Notes: generated by a model from the letters alone, not told the origin. DNA of 64,000 nucleotides from Pictodentalium vernedei (GCA_031216915.1 CM062289.1:59276577-59340576), one strand, 5' to 3'; positions 1-10,701 are shown, numbered from the stretch's first letter. Numbers and translations: made by a program.

Positions 1-202
1 AAAATAATTCTTGAATAACTAATTTTTTTCATTTTTTGTCTCAAAAACATAGGTTATGACCCCTCGTTGGAACGAGCTCGACGAGCTCGTTCCAACGAGG
101 GGTCATAACCTATGTATTTGAGACAAAAAATGAAAAAAATAATGAAAATTAATTGGCGATTTTTGAGAATCCCTTTGGCCGTTACGTTAGGTAAAGGGTT
201 AA
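1..202 (+). mobile_element. Family A1 palindromic TTAA MITE (partial), nested in hAT-I
   Basis: The centre is a near-perfect hairpin around TTGGAACGAGCTCG (about 67-106). The shoulders CATAGGTTATGACCCC and its complement pair as well. The right end GTAAAGGGTTAA gives the CCCTTTAC terminus next to TTAA. TTAA plus a CCCT start is typical of piggyBac-type ends; that assignment is inference. The left end is outside the window. Confidence 0.8.
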
Positions 203-409
203 AAGAATAATACATAGACTACAAAGAGTACGTCGTGTGGAAGTGAGAGGTTGAAATTATGTGCATTTGGTACACAGTCTCGCTCCCTCTCTCCATTTCC
301 CTCTTTCTTCCTGCGTTGGGACGTCCTTCAAGACGGGGGACCCCCTTCTAGCCGCTCCCCCCCCCCCCTCGCCAATGCGGGCCCTGCGGGCCCATCCCCT
401 ACGCCACTG
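1..409. mobile_element. hAT-I copy 1, cut by window start
   Basis: The right end reads CCTACGCCACTG and matches the ends of the two complete hAT-I copies (23563-24365 and 29176-30046). The order is the same as in those copies: a nested family A1 MITE, a spacer with a CT-rich stretch, a poly-C run and the GC-rich end. The left end lies outside the window. It is non-autonomous; no transposase is visible. The family is assigned to hAT from the 8-bp target duplications of the other copies. Confidence 0.75.
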
Positions 410-1157
410 TGCATTCCACGGTAAATTTTCTTTGCTCAGGTCCGCCTCTGTGTACTACAGGATGTGTAGATAATTCGTTAGATAAGGGGGTTAACATTGA
501 TCGGAGACAAATATCACATCTGTCACATGTTTGATACATTAATCGTATTTCGTCAAATTTCACACCTCAATTTAACTAGATTATTTACTTAATTTAAAGA
601 GGGAGGTGTCGTATCTTTCGTGTGATCAAGTGCGTGATTTATTAGAGTGGGGGGAATGTATTTAACAACAACAAAGTGATGCACGGCGAACAAAGGTTGA
701 AAATTATTTGAGCAATTGATGTTCACAATGCTGCCTCAAGGTTCCATCACTGAGTCATTTCAATTTTTTTTTAAACTAAATACTTATTTTGTCCGGTCAA
801 ATATAATTTCATTTGCTGGGTGATTTGTGCTTTCGACGCCCAGCATGTACTACTGTAAAACATGGCATGCAGGGCGCGTGGAACATATCTGCTTGCCTAT
901 AATCCGAGCAAGAGCAACAACTGTATAACATTTATGGCTTTCCCTTTGCTCCACCACAAATCCAGGATATATGAAAGTCGGTGTTGTGGAATAAAGAAAG
1001 TTAATAGAACTTTTATTTAGGCTTTATAAGGACATACAACCACCCCCCCCACCCCTCCCATACACACACACTCCATGCCTGGGCGATTCTAGAGGTCCTC
1101 GTGCACGTGTTCCAAGAGTTTTGCGTAAAGAAAAAGACATTCAACGAGTAAACGTCA
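410..1157. other. No recognised feature
   Basis: AT-rich sequence without repeat ends or a convincing ORF. A C-rich tract is found near 1040-1060. Confidence 0.5.
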
Positions 1158-1340
1158 ATTGAACCTTTACATAACGTAACGAAATGTTCTGACCTGCGTT
1201 ATTCACAAAAATGCCATCACAATGTATTATATTTTTAATTTTTTGCCACTTAAATGTAGCCTTTGATCGTTCATTGGAACGAGCTCGAAGGGCTTGTTCC
1301 ATCGAGGGGTCACAAGCTACGTTTTTGATGATATGATTGT
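1158..1340. mobile_element. Degenerate family A MITE
   Basis: A decayed left end (AACCTTTACATAACGTAACG) is followed by a mutated core with CATTGGAACGAGCTCG and a right arm GTTCCATCGAGGGGTCA. The right end is lost. This is an old copy. Confidence 0.6.
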
Positions 1341-1425
1341 TTTCTGAAATTCAGTTATTGTAGATGTTGTTCAAGTGTTGTCCGCCTGTAGAGATTGGTA
1401 AAATGTTAACATCAAATCGATGGAT

Positions 1426-1758
1426 GGGAGCGTTGTAGCTCAGTAGGTAGAGAAGATGCAGGCTGCAAGCCGAGAGGTCCTCGGTTCAAATCCCACCTGC
1501 GGCAACCGCGTTGTGTCCTTTGGCAAGACTCTTAATCCGAATTGCCCACGTGGGTGCACGGTGGTGTTGTGTACTAAGGCCGATGGTGCACTTGTCTTCA
1601 ACAAATGCTAACCCTGCTTGTGTGGAGTTCGTACGTTGGAGAGCTGAAAGATGCTCGCCGTTGGTTGGTGGTTTTCTCCGGCTCCCTACACTCCTAAAAT
1701 TCTCCGGCACGAGGTGATCCTTGCCGTCGAAAGTGTCGTTAAACCCCAATAAATAAAT
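1426..1758 (+). mobile_element. SINE, tRNA head a
   Basis: The tRNA-like head has an A box (TAGCTCAGTAGGTAGAG) and a B box (GGTTCAAATCC). It is followed by the shared body (GTGTCCTTTGGCAAGAC) and an (AAAT)n tail. An exact 12-bp target duplication AAATCGATGGAT flanks it (1414-1425 and 1759-1770), so both ends are certain. The body is more diverged than in the other copies. Mobilised in trans by a LINE, by analogy with known SINEs. Confidence 0.9.
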
Positions 1759-1892
1759 AAATCGATGGATAAGGAGGACTTGAAATAATACGATCCTAGA
1801 GGCCCGTTAGCTTGCAATAGATAGCCAATCTTCCTTTTGTTACTTTAATAAACGAAAACAATAGAGCGCTTTCGGAGTTGTACGTTGTTTTC

Positions 1893-1995
1893 GAGCTCTG
1901 TCAAACAAGACTGAATTGGTTAAATCCCTCGATGAATTTTCGGAAAAATGCTGCTTGAACTATTCGTAGTTTGACATCAGCCTATAGAGTGTTAA
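1893..1995. mobile_element. Family C palindromic TTAA MITE, right half
   Basis: The arm GAGCTCTGTCAAACAAG, the segment TTGAATTGGTTAAAT-like and the end GTGTTAA match the right half of the complete copy at 27706-27917. The left half is missing. Confidence 0.6.
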
Positions 1996-2796
1996 CGAAT
2001 CCCAACCCGTACTCAAACATACATACGCTTGATTACCTTAAATATCGTAGATGCCGCCAAGTTTTCTTGCGCGCGGTTCAATTTAACGACCGCTTATTTA
2101 AGAGGCGCACTTTTCATACAAATAAACCGATCTTCTAACTATTTTAGAATGAATATCTGAGATATTTTTCTAAATGACTGCATTGATATTGCCATGTTCA
2201 ACCCGGTGGGGATGTTTTCCGTACTTCACTGAACTAGATTAAAAACGAAACCACTGTTTTATCGGCCTTTACGGCGTCGTAAATACATAATTAAGGCAGA
2301 ATGATTTTTTGATTATTATTTCATGATGCTATCGTAAAAATTGGGCGACAAGACGAGGAATTAAAAAAAAAACAACCAAAAACCACAGTCATCTTTTCAT
2401 TTATTTCTTTATGTTTAAGAAGAACTTGATATAGACGATTAATTAGAGAGGTGTTTAGAAATAATAGAAAATTATGCTTCACAAGTCACTGTCGCCAGGC
2501 TGATAAATGTTTGATAAGCAGAATATTCAGTTTTATTGTTGTGTACTAATAAATTCAACTTTCACACTTTAGTGTTTGTTGAAAGTTATTTGCTAAACAA
2601 TTGAGCATTTCGAGCCAATTGAACATAATGCATCAGTTCGAAAAACACAAAGTGGAGACTGGATTAGCTCCCAGGAGCAGTGGAGCACCGGAGGAGGCGC
2701 GGAAGAGGCGCACGCTACTTCCGCGTTTTTTGTAGGCATGATATACGATCAAATAATGAGTTTAACTATTATCCCACCGAGTATTTTCCAGATATT
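1996..2796. other. No recognised feature
   Basis: AT-rich sequence with no repeat ends or convincing coding potential. Confidence 0.5.
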
Positions 2797-2850
2797 TTTT
2801 ATCAAATCTAGTCATGGCTGCCGTAAAGCAGCCATGACTAGATTTGATGA
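2797..2850. repeat. Hairpin, single copy
   Basis: The arms ATCAAATCTAGTCATGGCTGC and the complement pair almost without mismatch around a short loop (CGTAAA). No other copy is seen in the window. Confidence 0.75.
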
Positions 2851-2929
2851 AAAATTCATTTCCATTTAACTCTGAAGTAATCGCCGACAAGGGTTATTTT
2901 AAGCGAGATCCAAAATGGCTTAAGGAAGT

Positions 2930-3345
2930 GAAGGAGAGTCACTGACAATCTCTTCACACTATCCCAAATGATAGAATCTTCGAAAGCTAAGAAAGAAAAA
3001 ATGTTTCTGGGCCTGGAAGGTGAGTTTGTTGGGATTATAAAAGCATTATATAAAGCTGTACAAAGTGAACTTAGTTTGGGTAACATAACAACAAAACGGG
3101 CACCCATGGAGATATGCCTAAAACAGAGGCGTATCCTTTCGACAATTCTATTGGAGTCATTCATCAAAGATTTTGGAGATGAACTCCTGTACAGCGACGA
3201 GAGTGTGGCATTTGAGGACCTGAAGATCTTCAGAAAGTGAACAGGGGCTAGAGAAAAGTCTGGTAATAACACATTGGAACTCATGGAACGATATTGAGGA
3301 CTGCGACAAATCAGAGGCCGGCCAAAGTGTTATTATATTATTACA
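2930..3345 (+). pseudogene. LINE-2 reverse transcriptase fragment
   Basis: The frame 2968-3240 (90 codons) resembles the palm region of non-LTR reverse transcriptases: an IIKALYKAVQ-like helix, then LKQRRILSTILLESFIKDFGDELLYSDE, which lines up with the usual LKQG-x-LSP-x-LF-x-x-FIxD and LLYADD blocks. Key residues are changed (QG to QR, LSP to LST, ADD to SDE), so it cannot be active. At 3301-3345 it joins directly to ACAAATCAG..GGCCAAAGTGTTATTAT, which is also the 3' end of the fragment at 20590-20970. This indicates an internally deleted copy of one LINE family. Upstream and downstream coding is lost. Confidence 0.6.
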
Positions 3346-3364
3346 TGTACGTGAATGTTTTTTT

Positions 3365-3436
3365 AGCGCCGCCCGTGATCCCTCCTTGAAAATCGATATT
3401 AGCGCCGTCCGTGCCCCCTCCTTGAAAATCGATATT
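3365..3436 (+). repeat. 36-bp tandem duplication with ATCGATATT
   Basis: Two adjacent 36-bp units (3365-3400 and 3401-3436) both run from AGCGCCG(C/T)CCGTG to GAAAATCGATATT, with a few differences. ATCGATA is close to the DRE element TATCGATA of housekeeping promoters. The role is inference. Confidence 0.7.
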
Positions 3437-3530
3437 TTCCTTTTGGGATCCCGCTACATTCGCTGCTCTCCTTCGTAACACTCCAGCTTACATCTGTTGT
3501 GCAGATCGAGTGAACATGTCGAATCGTAAG
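3365..3530 (+). promoter_or_regulatory. Possible promoter and first exon (ATG then GTAAGT)
   Basis: Downstream of the 36-bp repeats is a GC-richer, C/T-rich leader of about 80 bp. It ends in GTGAACATGTCGAATC followed at once by GTAAGT, a consensus splice donor. The arrangement looks like a short first exon coding M-S-N-(R) split by an intron, as in many housekeeping or ribosomal-protein genes. I did not find a matching second exon in the window, and a family N element begins just after the donor. It may be a promoter remnant or chance. Confidence 0.25.
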
Positions 3531-3536
3531 TAACAA

Positions 3537-3745
3537 ATTTTTACAATTGTATTTTCTAGAATTGTATTTTTTCTAGTTATGTCTTTAAATGGGTTGAAAT
3601 GAACAATTAGCATTTTCAAAGATATGGCAATTTGCCAGTTGGCAAATTGCCATATCTTTTAAAATGCTAATGATTCATTTTAGTCAGTTATATTAATAAG
3701 TAGAAAATACAATCCTAGAGAATACAATTGTAAAAGTTTTATAGG
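3537..3745. mobile_element. Family N hairpin element, copy 1
   Basis: Inverted ends contain TTTTACAATTGTATTTTCTA and its complement. The core hairpin is GATATGGCAATTTGCC / GGCAAATTGCCATATC. Homologous copies lie at 21366-21581 and 24839-25051, and a broken one around 59395-60085. Better-preserved ends read CTATAAAAC/GTTTTATAG. Superfamily unknown. Confidence 0.75.
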
Positions 3746-3805
3746 GTAACTGGTCTCTTCGCGACACTTCATAGAAAGGGCAGCCGATTTTAGTCACGGG
3801 TACAT

Positions 3806-3813
3806 TTATTTAC

Positions 3814-3864
<51 letters not shown>

Positions 3865-4345
3865 TATTAGGGTTTAACGACACTTTAACAGCCAATGTCA
3901 TATCGTGTCGGCGACAGATTTACGGGTGGAGGAAGCCGGATTACCCGGAGTGAACCACCGAGCAACGACGAGCAGATGCCAGCTCCCCAACATCGTAACT
4001 CTGTACTGCAGCACAGTCAGGGTTAGACTGGTTGAAGACATGCTCACCACCGACGTGCCGTACGCCTTAGCACACGGCGTCATCGTGCCCCCATGTGGAC
4101 AATCGGGGTGAAGTGCCTTGCCCAAGGACACAACGCGGGAGTCCGAATCGATCGCTCAGACGGTCGCTCATTCTATCGGGTACATTCAGGGTTAGACTGG
4201 TTGAAGATATGCTCACCATCGACGTGCAGTACGCCTTAGCACACGGTGTCATCGTGCCCCCATGTGGACAATCGGGGTGAAGTACCTTGCCCAAGGACAC
4301 AACGCGGGAGCCCGAATCGATCGCTCAGACGGTCGCTCATTCTCT
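3806..4345 (-). mobile_element. 5S-headed SINE with internal 169-bp duplication
   Basis: Read on the minus strand, the order is a truncated 5S-type head, the SINE body with GTGTCCTTGGGCAAGGCACTT, and a long (AAAT)n tail (3806-3866 on plus). The half from AGGGTTAGACTGG to the head is present twice (starts 4019 and 4188, period 169). The flank CGGGTACAT occurs at 3797-3805 and 4346-4354, and also between the two halves at about 4176-4184. The head stops within the 5S-like part compared with 26315-26749. Confidence 0.8.
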
Positions 4346-4354
4346 CGGGTACAT

Positions 4355-4974
4355 AGATTGGAATAACCCATGTCCCCGAAAAAGAAACACTGGAAATCGT
4401 TCATATTGCAGTTTTGAAGGCTCTTATGTGTTCCAAATCTATTACGTGCTTGCGAGTTTGTAAAGTATATTCATTTCACGTGCGGATAAAGAGTTCATTT
4501 TCACCAGTTTGAAATAAAAAAACCAACAGGAATTTAAAAGTTAAAAAGAATTCAACATCAGAAGAATTCAACCTCAAAGTACAGCATAGGGTGTTTCCTA
4601 CACTAAATAACTTCTATTCTTTTAAAGCGTTTGCTTGAATGTCTAAATAGACAAAAAACTGCTGGAAGCAGCGATATGTGTTTCGAGGAACCCAATCAAT
4701 GTTTTTCCGAGCAAAAATCTTTGACGTAAATATCGTTAAAAACAAATAACACCATCCAGTTACTCTATCCACCGCCAATTCATGCAATCACTGTTGTTTT
4801 ATGTGATTGCCTGACGCCACTGTTATCACACTTGTATGCACCTCAGCTATTTACGGGCACTAAGATGTGCATCATATCATTGTTAATATCCGTGGTATCT
4901 TTTTTTATTGCAACACGGAGTAATCCTTCTGTATTCGAACAAAATCATTTCGTTTATTGATCAAAAAGCGCCGT
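4355..4974. other. No recognised feature
   Basis: AT-rich sequence without recognised repeat ends or coding potential. Confidence 0.5.
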
Positions 4975-5190
4975 TCACATGCGCCGATTTACTCACGCGA
5001 GTATTTATTTGCATATACGCAAATTTGCTACGTATGCAAATCAGCGCATGTGAACGTATTTACTGATGCGAGTAAAATTTAGTCAATGTGTATTTGTTTT
5101 TACTTTTGCACCTAGTGGGGACCAAAGGCAAATTTTTGTTTATGTGTATGCAAAATTTGCACGAGCATTTTTTCTCATGTGAACGGACAG
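4975..5190. repeat. Inverted-repeat region with GTTCACATGCGC
   Basis: GTTCACATGCGC (about 4975) pairs with GCGCATGTGAAC (about 5043), and a further CATGTGAACGG is present near 5177. TTTACTCACG and GCAAATTT motifs recur here and again near 6010-6055. It is probably a degraded palindromic element; its ends are not defined. Confidence 0.4.
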
Positions 5191-5196
5191 TAAAAT

Positions 5197-5777
5197 TTAA
5201 CTGGTTCAGAGGTAGTTTATTTTTTGTGGTGTGAAGTTGTTCATCAAAATTTATGTTTTACAAATTATTGGAGAGTGCCCACAGGCACTCTCCAATAATT
5301 TGTAATAATATAAATTTATATAAACAAAGTATTATTTGTCGGTTTTTGCTCTGGTAGGGGGCGCTGTGGCTCAGTGGGTAGAGGTGCAGGCTGCAAGCCG
5401 AGAGGTCCTCGGTTCGAATTCCACCTGCGGCAACCGCGTTGTGTCCTTGGGCAAGACACTTCACCCCCATTGCCCACGTGGGGGCACGGTGACGCTGTGC
5501 ACTAAGGCGTACTGCACGTCGATGGTGCACCTGTCTTCAACCAATGCTAACCCTGCTTGTGTGGATTGAATATGTTGGGGAGCTGACAGTTGCTCGCCGT
5601 TGCTCGGTGGTTCTCTCCGGGTACTCCGGCTTCCTCCACCCGTAAAACTGTCGTGGTCATGATTAGTCATTGTGCAGAAATATGTGACCTTAAACACCAA
5701 TAAATAAATAATATTTGCTCCGGTACTCTCATTTTCTGAAAGCCCTGATAGTGGCTTCCAGCACACAACTAGTTGAA
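5197..5777 (-). mobile_element. Family H TTAA element, copy 1, with nested SINE
   Basis: The left flank TTAACTGGTTCAG is the inverted form of the CTCAACCAGTTAA end of copy 2 (31831-32094). The core hairpin AATTATTGGAGAGTGCCC / GGCACTCTCCAATAATT lies at about 5261-5304. The sequence after the nested SINE (AGCCCTGATAGTGGCTTC) matches, in reverse, the far end of copies 2 and 3. The SINE at 5357-5713 therefore split this copy. Confidence 0.7.
5357..5713 (+). mobile_element. SINE, tRNA head a, nested in family H
   Basis: Full head with A box (GTGGCTCAGTGGGTAGAGG) and B box (GGTTCGAATTCC), shared body and AAAT tail. The flanks TTTGCTCTGGTA (5345-5356) and TTTGCTCCGGTA (5714-5725) form a target duplication with one difference. 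Confidence 0.9.
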
Positions 5778-6160
5778 CACTGTAGACTTCCCTACACCGA
5801 ATAGATTGCCAACAGTTCTGTCCTCTTTGTTTACTCCATGTCCTCTTCTCATGTCCGAATCCCAAAGCAAAAAACCCTAACTTCAAGCAGTATAGCAGCA
5901 TTGTACGTCTCCTAAACCTGAACAGCTCATCCATTTTCAATGAAATGGCTGAAATGATCAAGAATCCCCAAACGCATCGCAAAAAAAACCAACTTTTACA
6001 CACGTGAGCACAATTTGCATATTTGCAAATTTACTCACGTATGTAAATCTGCGCTTGTGGAGCTGTAAGAGCGATATAAATTAGTTGTTTCGTTCAGATT
6101 TTTTACGTCAAACAGAATAGGAACGAGGCTTTGCGCACGGACAAAATAATTATAGTACAT
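5778..6160. other. Little recognised; CATATTTGCAAATTTACTCACG motif
   Basis: Unassigned sequence. About 6008-6055 repeats the TTTGCAAATTTACTCACG motif of the inverted-repeat region near 5 kb, which suggests a second fragment of that element. Confidence 0.4.
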
Positions 6161-6573
6161 GTCGTTCTGTGTTTATTTCCCGCCTTCACGTCTATAATAA
6201 AAACAATTATTAGAAGGACGCTCAGCAATTCATTCGACAACTATAAACAAAAAGAACACATTTTATCTCCGAGGAGAACCTGTATTACTATTTCATTCCC
6301 TGAGTTCCAATGCGTGCTATGTGCCCACTGGCGTGCCTACTGGCACACAGAACACATTGAAACTCAGAGAACGATTTTTAGCTATCGCTAGGGATTCAAA
6401 TTGTAATTGCGGTGCACGATGTGTGGAAAATTCAAGTGAAATTTCGCTTCTATTTAAAAGTATTACGTAAACGATTTCCGTTCCGCACGTATGTGCGGAA
6501 CAGTTTTTCATTTTCCGCATGGTTTAGTGTTGCTGTAGATGGGGATTTCAAAGAACAGGCTTGTAATATTAAA
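6161..6573. mobile_element. Family Q element, copy 1
   Basis: It aligns along its length with 18139-18548: GTCGTTCTGTGTTTATT start, ACAATTATTAGAAGGACGCT, hairpin CTATGTGCC..GGCACACAGAA, a second hairpin CCGCACGTATGTGCGG, and the end GAACAGGCTTGTAATA. Small ORFs inside are overlapping shadows. Non-coding, non-autonomous. Confidence 0.7.
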
Positions 6574-6632
6574 CCACAACGGCCTCAATAATTAAGAAAT
6601 GAAACATTCATCAATGCGCAGTAATACAACTA

Positions 6633-6889
6633 CAGTACGTGGAGAGTGGATTGTAACTAAAACACCCGCGGAGTGGAGTATCACCCAAAGTATCACTTTC
6701 AACTTCTGTACATATGGACAAAAAAACACAAGCAAAGTTTCAGCCAATGGACCCCCGGGTTTAACCCGGAGGTCCATTGGCTGGAACTTTGCTTGTTATG
6801 GTTATGCTTCGCAACAAATTTGCAATTATTGCTCGGGTGGAACCTCCACTCTGCGGGTGATTTAATGATAATACACTCTCCACGTACTG
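6633..6889. mobile_element. Family B palindromic TA MITE, copy 1
   Basis: The ends CAGTACGTGGAGAGTG and complement are perfect and flanked by TA on both sides. The central hairpin is GCCAATGGACC..CCGGGTTTAACCCGG..GGTCCATTGGC. TA target duplication and CAGT ends suggest Tc1/mariner-type mobilisation (inference). No coding capacity. Confidence 0.9.
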
Positions 6890-7594
6890 TAAACAAAACA
6901 AGCAAAGAGACTTTGCAGCTGCCAACACTCAAGAGAAGTCCGCGCCAAATTTGGTTCCAAGAAGAACCAAAACCTGTCGAAGACAAATGAGTCTTCATGT
7001 GAACCAGGTGACTTCATGTAGAGTTGCCCGTCTCGTTTATTAAAAAAAATGTCGTTGTCGCGCTACTTGCGTGATGAAACAATTGAAAACGTGTTCCTGC
7101 GTTGCTTCGTCGCCATTTTAAAATTTCAACTTGGCGCGGGTTTACATTTTACAATTTATATAATCTCCAGAGGTCTTGATAGTCTGCTTCATGCTGAAGA
7201 TTGAAGAATCAAAACAATGGTATGTTTGGTTCCGTGTTAACAAATTTGATTCCCCTATCCGGACAAACAGAAGTTCCAGTTTTGATTCCGGGAGGAAAGA
7301 ACATTTCTCTGTGTGAAGCAGTAGTAGTAAATTATTTTATTATACTGTCACGTTTCTATACATCTTTACAGAAAAAATACATTACATTGATACAGATGAG
7401 TAAAGTAGCATGAAACCCAGCCGTGAAGGCTTATGAGACACTTGAAAAACGATATAAATTTTTATGTATAATATGTACATAATTTTTCAAATCATTCGCA
7501 CACACAAAACCACCCAACCCCTCCCCGCACAAATCCCCACCCAACACCACGACCATGAATGATTACATCAGGTTCGATGGAATATGTCCACAGA
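6890..7594. other. Unassigned; possible YY1/E2F-like site
   Basis: At 7111-7141 CGTCGCCATTTTAAAA is followed by CTTGGCGCGGG, similar to YY1 and E2F binding sites. About 75 bp later AAAACAATG is followed directly by GTATGT (near 7213-7222), which would be a start codon at a splice donor. This is weak evidence only. Nothing else is recognised. Confidence 0.15.
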
Positions 7595-7795
7595 AACAAA
7601 TATATCCGGACGATTGTTTCCGCAGGTCATGACCTGCGGACACAGTCGGCCTGCATTTTGTGAACATATTCGACTTCTGGACACAATTACTTCCTGTTTT
7701 ACGTACGTAATTGCCTGCTGATACAATCGTGTTGTTTGCAGATACAATTGGCTCACTTTTTCAGACGGAATCGGCATGCCGATACAATCGACCCT
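7595..7795. repeat. Degenerate array of GATACAATCG-like motifs
   Basis: Six to eight short motifs of the form (G/C)GA(T/C)ACAAT(C/T)G occur every 20-40 bp. The first half (ACGATTGTTTCCGCAGG onwards) resembles 21010-21110 base by base with many substitutions, so this is a dispersed repeat rather than chance. Confidence 0.5.
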
Positions 7796-7920
7796 GATGC
7801 CCTTTTGGGGCGATAAATACGTTTTTTTTTAAAGATTAAACATATTTTATTTGCAAACAAGAAAGTAAGGGGATTGGAGGACAAGTGCATAACACTTAGC
7901 TAAGCCTCCTCTCCATTACA

Positions 7921-8169
7921 TTAACCCTTTACCTAACGAATCGCCCACATCCGCCCGCGTAATATGCAAATTCAGCAGTTGAAAAAATATTATTTTTCAA
8001 AAAATTTCAACAAAACCATATCATGTGACCCCTCGTTGGAACGAGCTCGTCGAGCTCGTTCCAACGAGGGGTCACATGATATGGTTTTGTTGAAATTTTT
8101 TGAAAAATTAAAAAAAATGGTATTTAAAATAATAAATTTTGATATCGGCTGCGTTGGGTAAAGGGTTAA
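7921..8169 (+). mobile_element. Family A2 palindromic TTAA MITE
   Basis: TTAA flanks (7921-7924 and 8166-8169). The ends are CCCTTTACCTAACG and GTTGGGTAAAGGG. The hairpin core around CGTTGGAACGAGCTCG is as in A1, but the adjoining arms are ACAAAACCATATCATGTGACC instead of the A1 shoulder. The left subterminal part contains CGCCCACATCCGCCCGCG. Short ORFs on both strands come from the palindrome and are not genes. Confidence 0.9.
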
Positions 8170-8472
8170 CAATCCAGTATATTATGATAGCAGTTGATAA
8201 CATACAAAATTAATAATGTTTTGTGCAGATTAAGAAGAGAAAAGGAAAAGAACAAAGGCATTAACGAACAAATATGTAGTAGAAAGATAAGACAAAAGCG
8301 AAGGGGAAAGGGCTCTAGTTGATTTAGATACATTGATTAAATAATTAGTATATAAAACTTTCCACTAAGCTAGGTCAATTTTGTAAGGGTTGGGCTGACT
8401 CAGGGGCACATACACACACTCATGGACTCATACGTTTCTATAGCTATCAATAAATGTGTGATTCTATTCAGT
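8170..8472. other. No recognised feature
   Basis: A-rich unassigned sequence. Confidence 0.5.
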
Positions 8473-8484
8473 AGCGAAAGATAT

Positions 8485-8839
8485 GGGGGCGCGATGGCTC
8501 AGTTGGTAGAGGTGCAGGATGCAAGCCGAGAGGGTTCGAATCCCACCTGCGGCACCGCGTTGTGTCCTTGGGCAAGATACTTCACTCCCATTGCCCACGT
8601 GGGGGCTCGGTGACGCTGTGTACTAAGGCGTACTGCACGTCGATGGTGCACCTGTCTTCAACCAATGCTAACCCTGCTTGTGTGGAGTTGGTATGTTGGG
8701 GAGCTGACAGTTGCTCGCCGTTGCTCGGTGGTTCTCTCCGGGTACTCCGGCTTCCTCCACCCGTAAAACTGTCACGGTCATGGTTAGCCATTGAGTAGAA
8801 ATATGCGACCTTAAAACACCAATAAAATAAATAAAAATA
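8485..8839 (+). mobile_element. SINE, tRNA head a
   Basis: Head a with a 10-bp deletion before the B box (GAGAGGGTTCGAATCC), full shared body, A-rich AAAT tail. Exact 12-bp target duplication AGCGAAAGATAT at 8473-8484 and 8840-8851. Confidence 0.92.
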
Positions 8840-8851
8840 AGCGAAAGATAT

Positions 8852-9599
8852 ATAATTATTAAAAGTAGTTTAGAATGTTATACTTTGTTCTCAAATACAT
8901 GGCGATGTAGCCACTACTGCTGCCGTCCCGCCATTCTGCATACAAAGATGACAAATTCGAAACAATCACGAGAACATCATGCTCGCAATAAGAAGGCAAT
9001 GAATAACAAGTTCAGTTGGGCCATTAGTGGCCTTGACCTCCGTTCACTTCTATAATCACATATTTTTTGCTGTAGCCCTGAAACCGGTGGTTCATTGGCA
9101 GAACCTTTGCTTGTGTCGTTTTTGCATTCTCGTGGACCGTGTTATTCAGTTGGTGGAGTCCCACTACCCGAGTGGTTTGGCGACAATCTTCTCTCGCGTA
9201 CCATCGTCTGCTATCGAAAATGAAAGAGTTTCTGTGTCTTCACTGTGCAGGGGCGAATAAGCTTAGTAAACTCTCAAGTGGATTAGTTTTTATGAACATT
9301 TTTTCTAGCACGACCAGAAAATAGTTGTAGATTTGTTCTAGAATAAAATATTCAAAGCTCGCTTTTTTATAAAAAGGAAATCAAGTTTTAGAGAGTCAGA
9401 AAACCCCCCACTTTTTTGGACTGCGAGTTTTCAATGGCGCCTCTCTCCTATTCAAAAATATTGTTTTAGAATTTCGTGCAATATGCGACTCGGTCTGACT
9501 TTTCCATGACACAACACAGCAGATTTTTTCTTAAAATATATCACAGGAAATGTACCGAAGCCTTCTCCTTTCGCTAATGATATAAGTAATTATAATTAT
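8852..9599. other. Mostly unassigned; half of a family B core near 9080-9113
   Basis: CCGGTGGTTCATTGGCAGAACCTTTGCTTGTG-like sequence at 9080-9113 resembles one arm of the family B/D hairpin. The rest shows nothing recognisable. Confidence 0.35.
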
Positions 9600-9765
9600 T
9601 TTCTTCAAATATTTCACCAAATATCAACAAAACCATATTATGTGACCCCCTCGTTGGAACGAGCTCGTTTAGCTCGTTCCAACGAGGGGGGTCGCATGAT
9701 ATGGTTTTGTTGATATTTGTAAATTACGCGGACGGATGCGTCGATTCCTTTGGATAAAGAGTTAA
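9600..9765. mobile_element. Family A2 MITE, diverged
   Basis: The core reads CCCCCTCGTTGGAACGAG / CTCGTTCCAACGAGGGGGG: both arms have gained extra C/G compared with the usual four. The A2 arms ATATCAACAAAACCATAT and complement are present. The right end is AAAGAGTTAA. The left end is not recognisable. Confidence 0.75.
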
Positions 9766-10639
9766 CATGATTTGACCCGCCTTGGAAATATTTTCCCGAA
9801 GTTTCTGTCCTCAAAGGGTGACTTATGTTTGCAACTATAAATATGCGTGTGAAAATAAATTTGCAAGCCTTGAGTGGTTCCTATAGAAATGTTTAATTTA
9901 TAACATGATTGGGGTCGCGAAACACTATCACTTTCGTTACAGGGTAAGGATCGTCTGGTTGATATTCGTCTGCTTGTGAAATCATACGACAAAAAATATT
10001 CTCTCCTTAGACGTTAACGCGAGAACCGCCATGACGTGTGTGAACGGAGGTTGTTGCCCGTACTCCCGAAATCGCGGGTTGTCTCTCCCCCGGACACTTT
10101 ATATGATAATCTCTGTAACACTTTCTCATCCGAAAGTTTCCATCAAGTTTGTCATGATGACACCTGTTCAGTGAAGAAATAATACAAAACGGTGTGAACG
10201 TAGATGCGACACAGAGAGGGTCTGGAACACATGAATTCTCAATGAAACTGAAGTTCTGACATAAATCAGTCACATAAAAGAGGCAACGTTCCGGGTACTT
10301 GAGTCAGGAAATGGCATGTTTTCCACGTTTTGAAAATATTAATTTGGCCCATTGAAATGTAAAATTACAAAATGAAAATACCTGAATTGGATGAGACTCC
10401 AACATTGCATTGGGTATTGTTATTTAGGCGTTTTTAGTGTATGATCTGTTCAAGAATGGAAACAAAATCTCTGTGCATCTTGGCGGTTTGCTTCATGATT
10501 TGGAGTTGTCATCTGTTCTCGAATGGTGCAACATCTCTGTTTTTGTTTATTCTCAAATAAATTGGTTTTGTCGTATATGTTTTGAAAATAACCACCTCAG
10601 TTGACTATTTTTTTTTTTTGGGGGGGGGTAGGATATATT
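9766..10639. other. No recognised feature
   Basis: Two minus-strand open frames (76 and 88 codons) have no recognisable motif and no transposon ends. Treated as chance. Confidence 0.4.
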
Positions 10640-10701
10640 GTCGCCTGAGTGCTAGAATGTTCTATGTCCCAGAGGGGACATAGGACATTCTTGCACGCAG
10701 G

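Noticed and set aside
2797..2850. Hairpins as transcription terminators
   Set aside because: Not meaningful in a eukaryotic genome; better explained as palindromic repeats.
7964..8172. Paired small proteins on both strands within A2 copies
   Set aside because: The two translations mirror each other because the DNA is palindromic.
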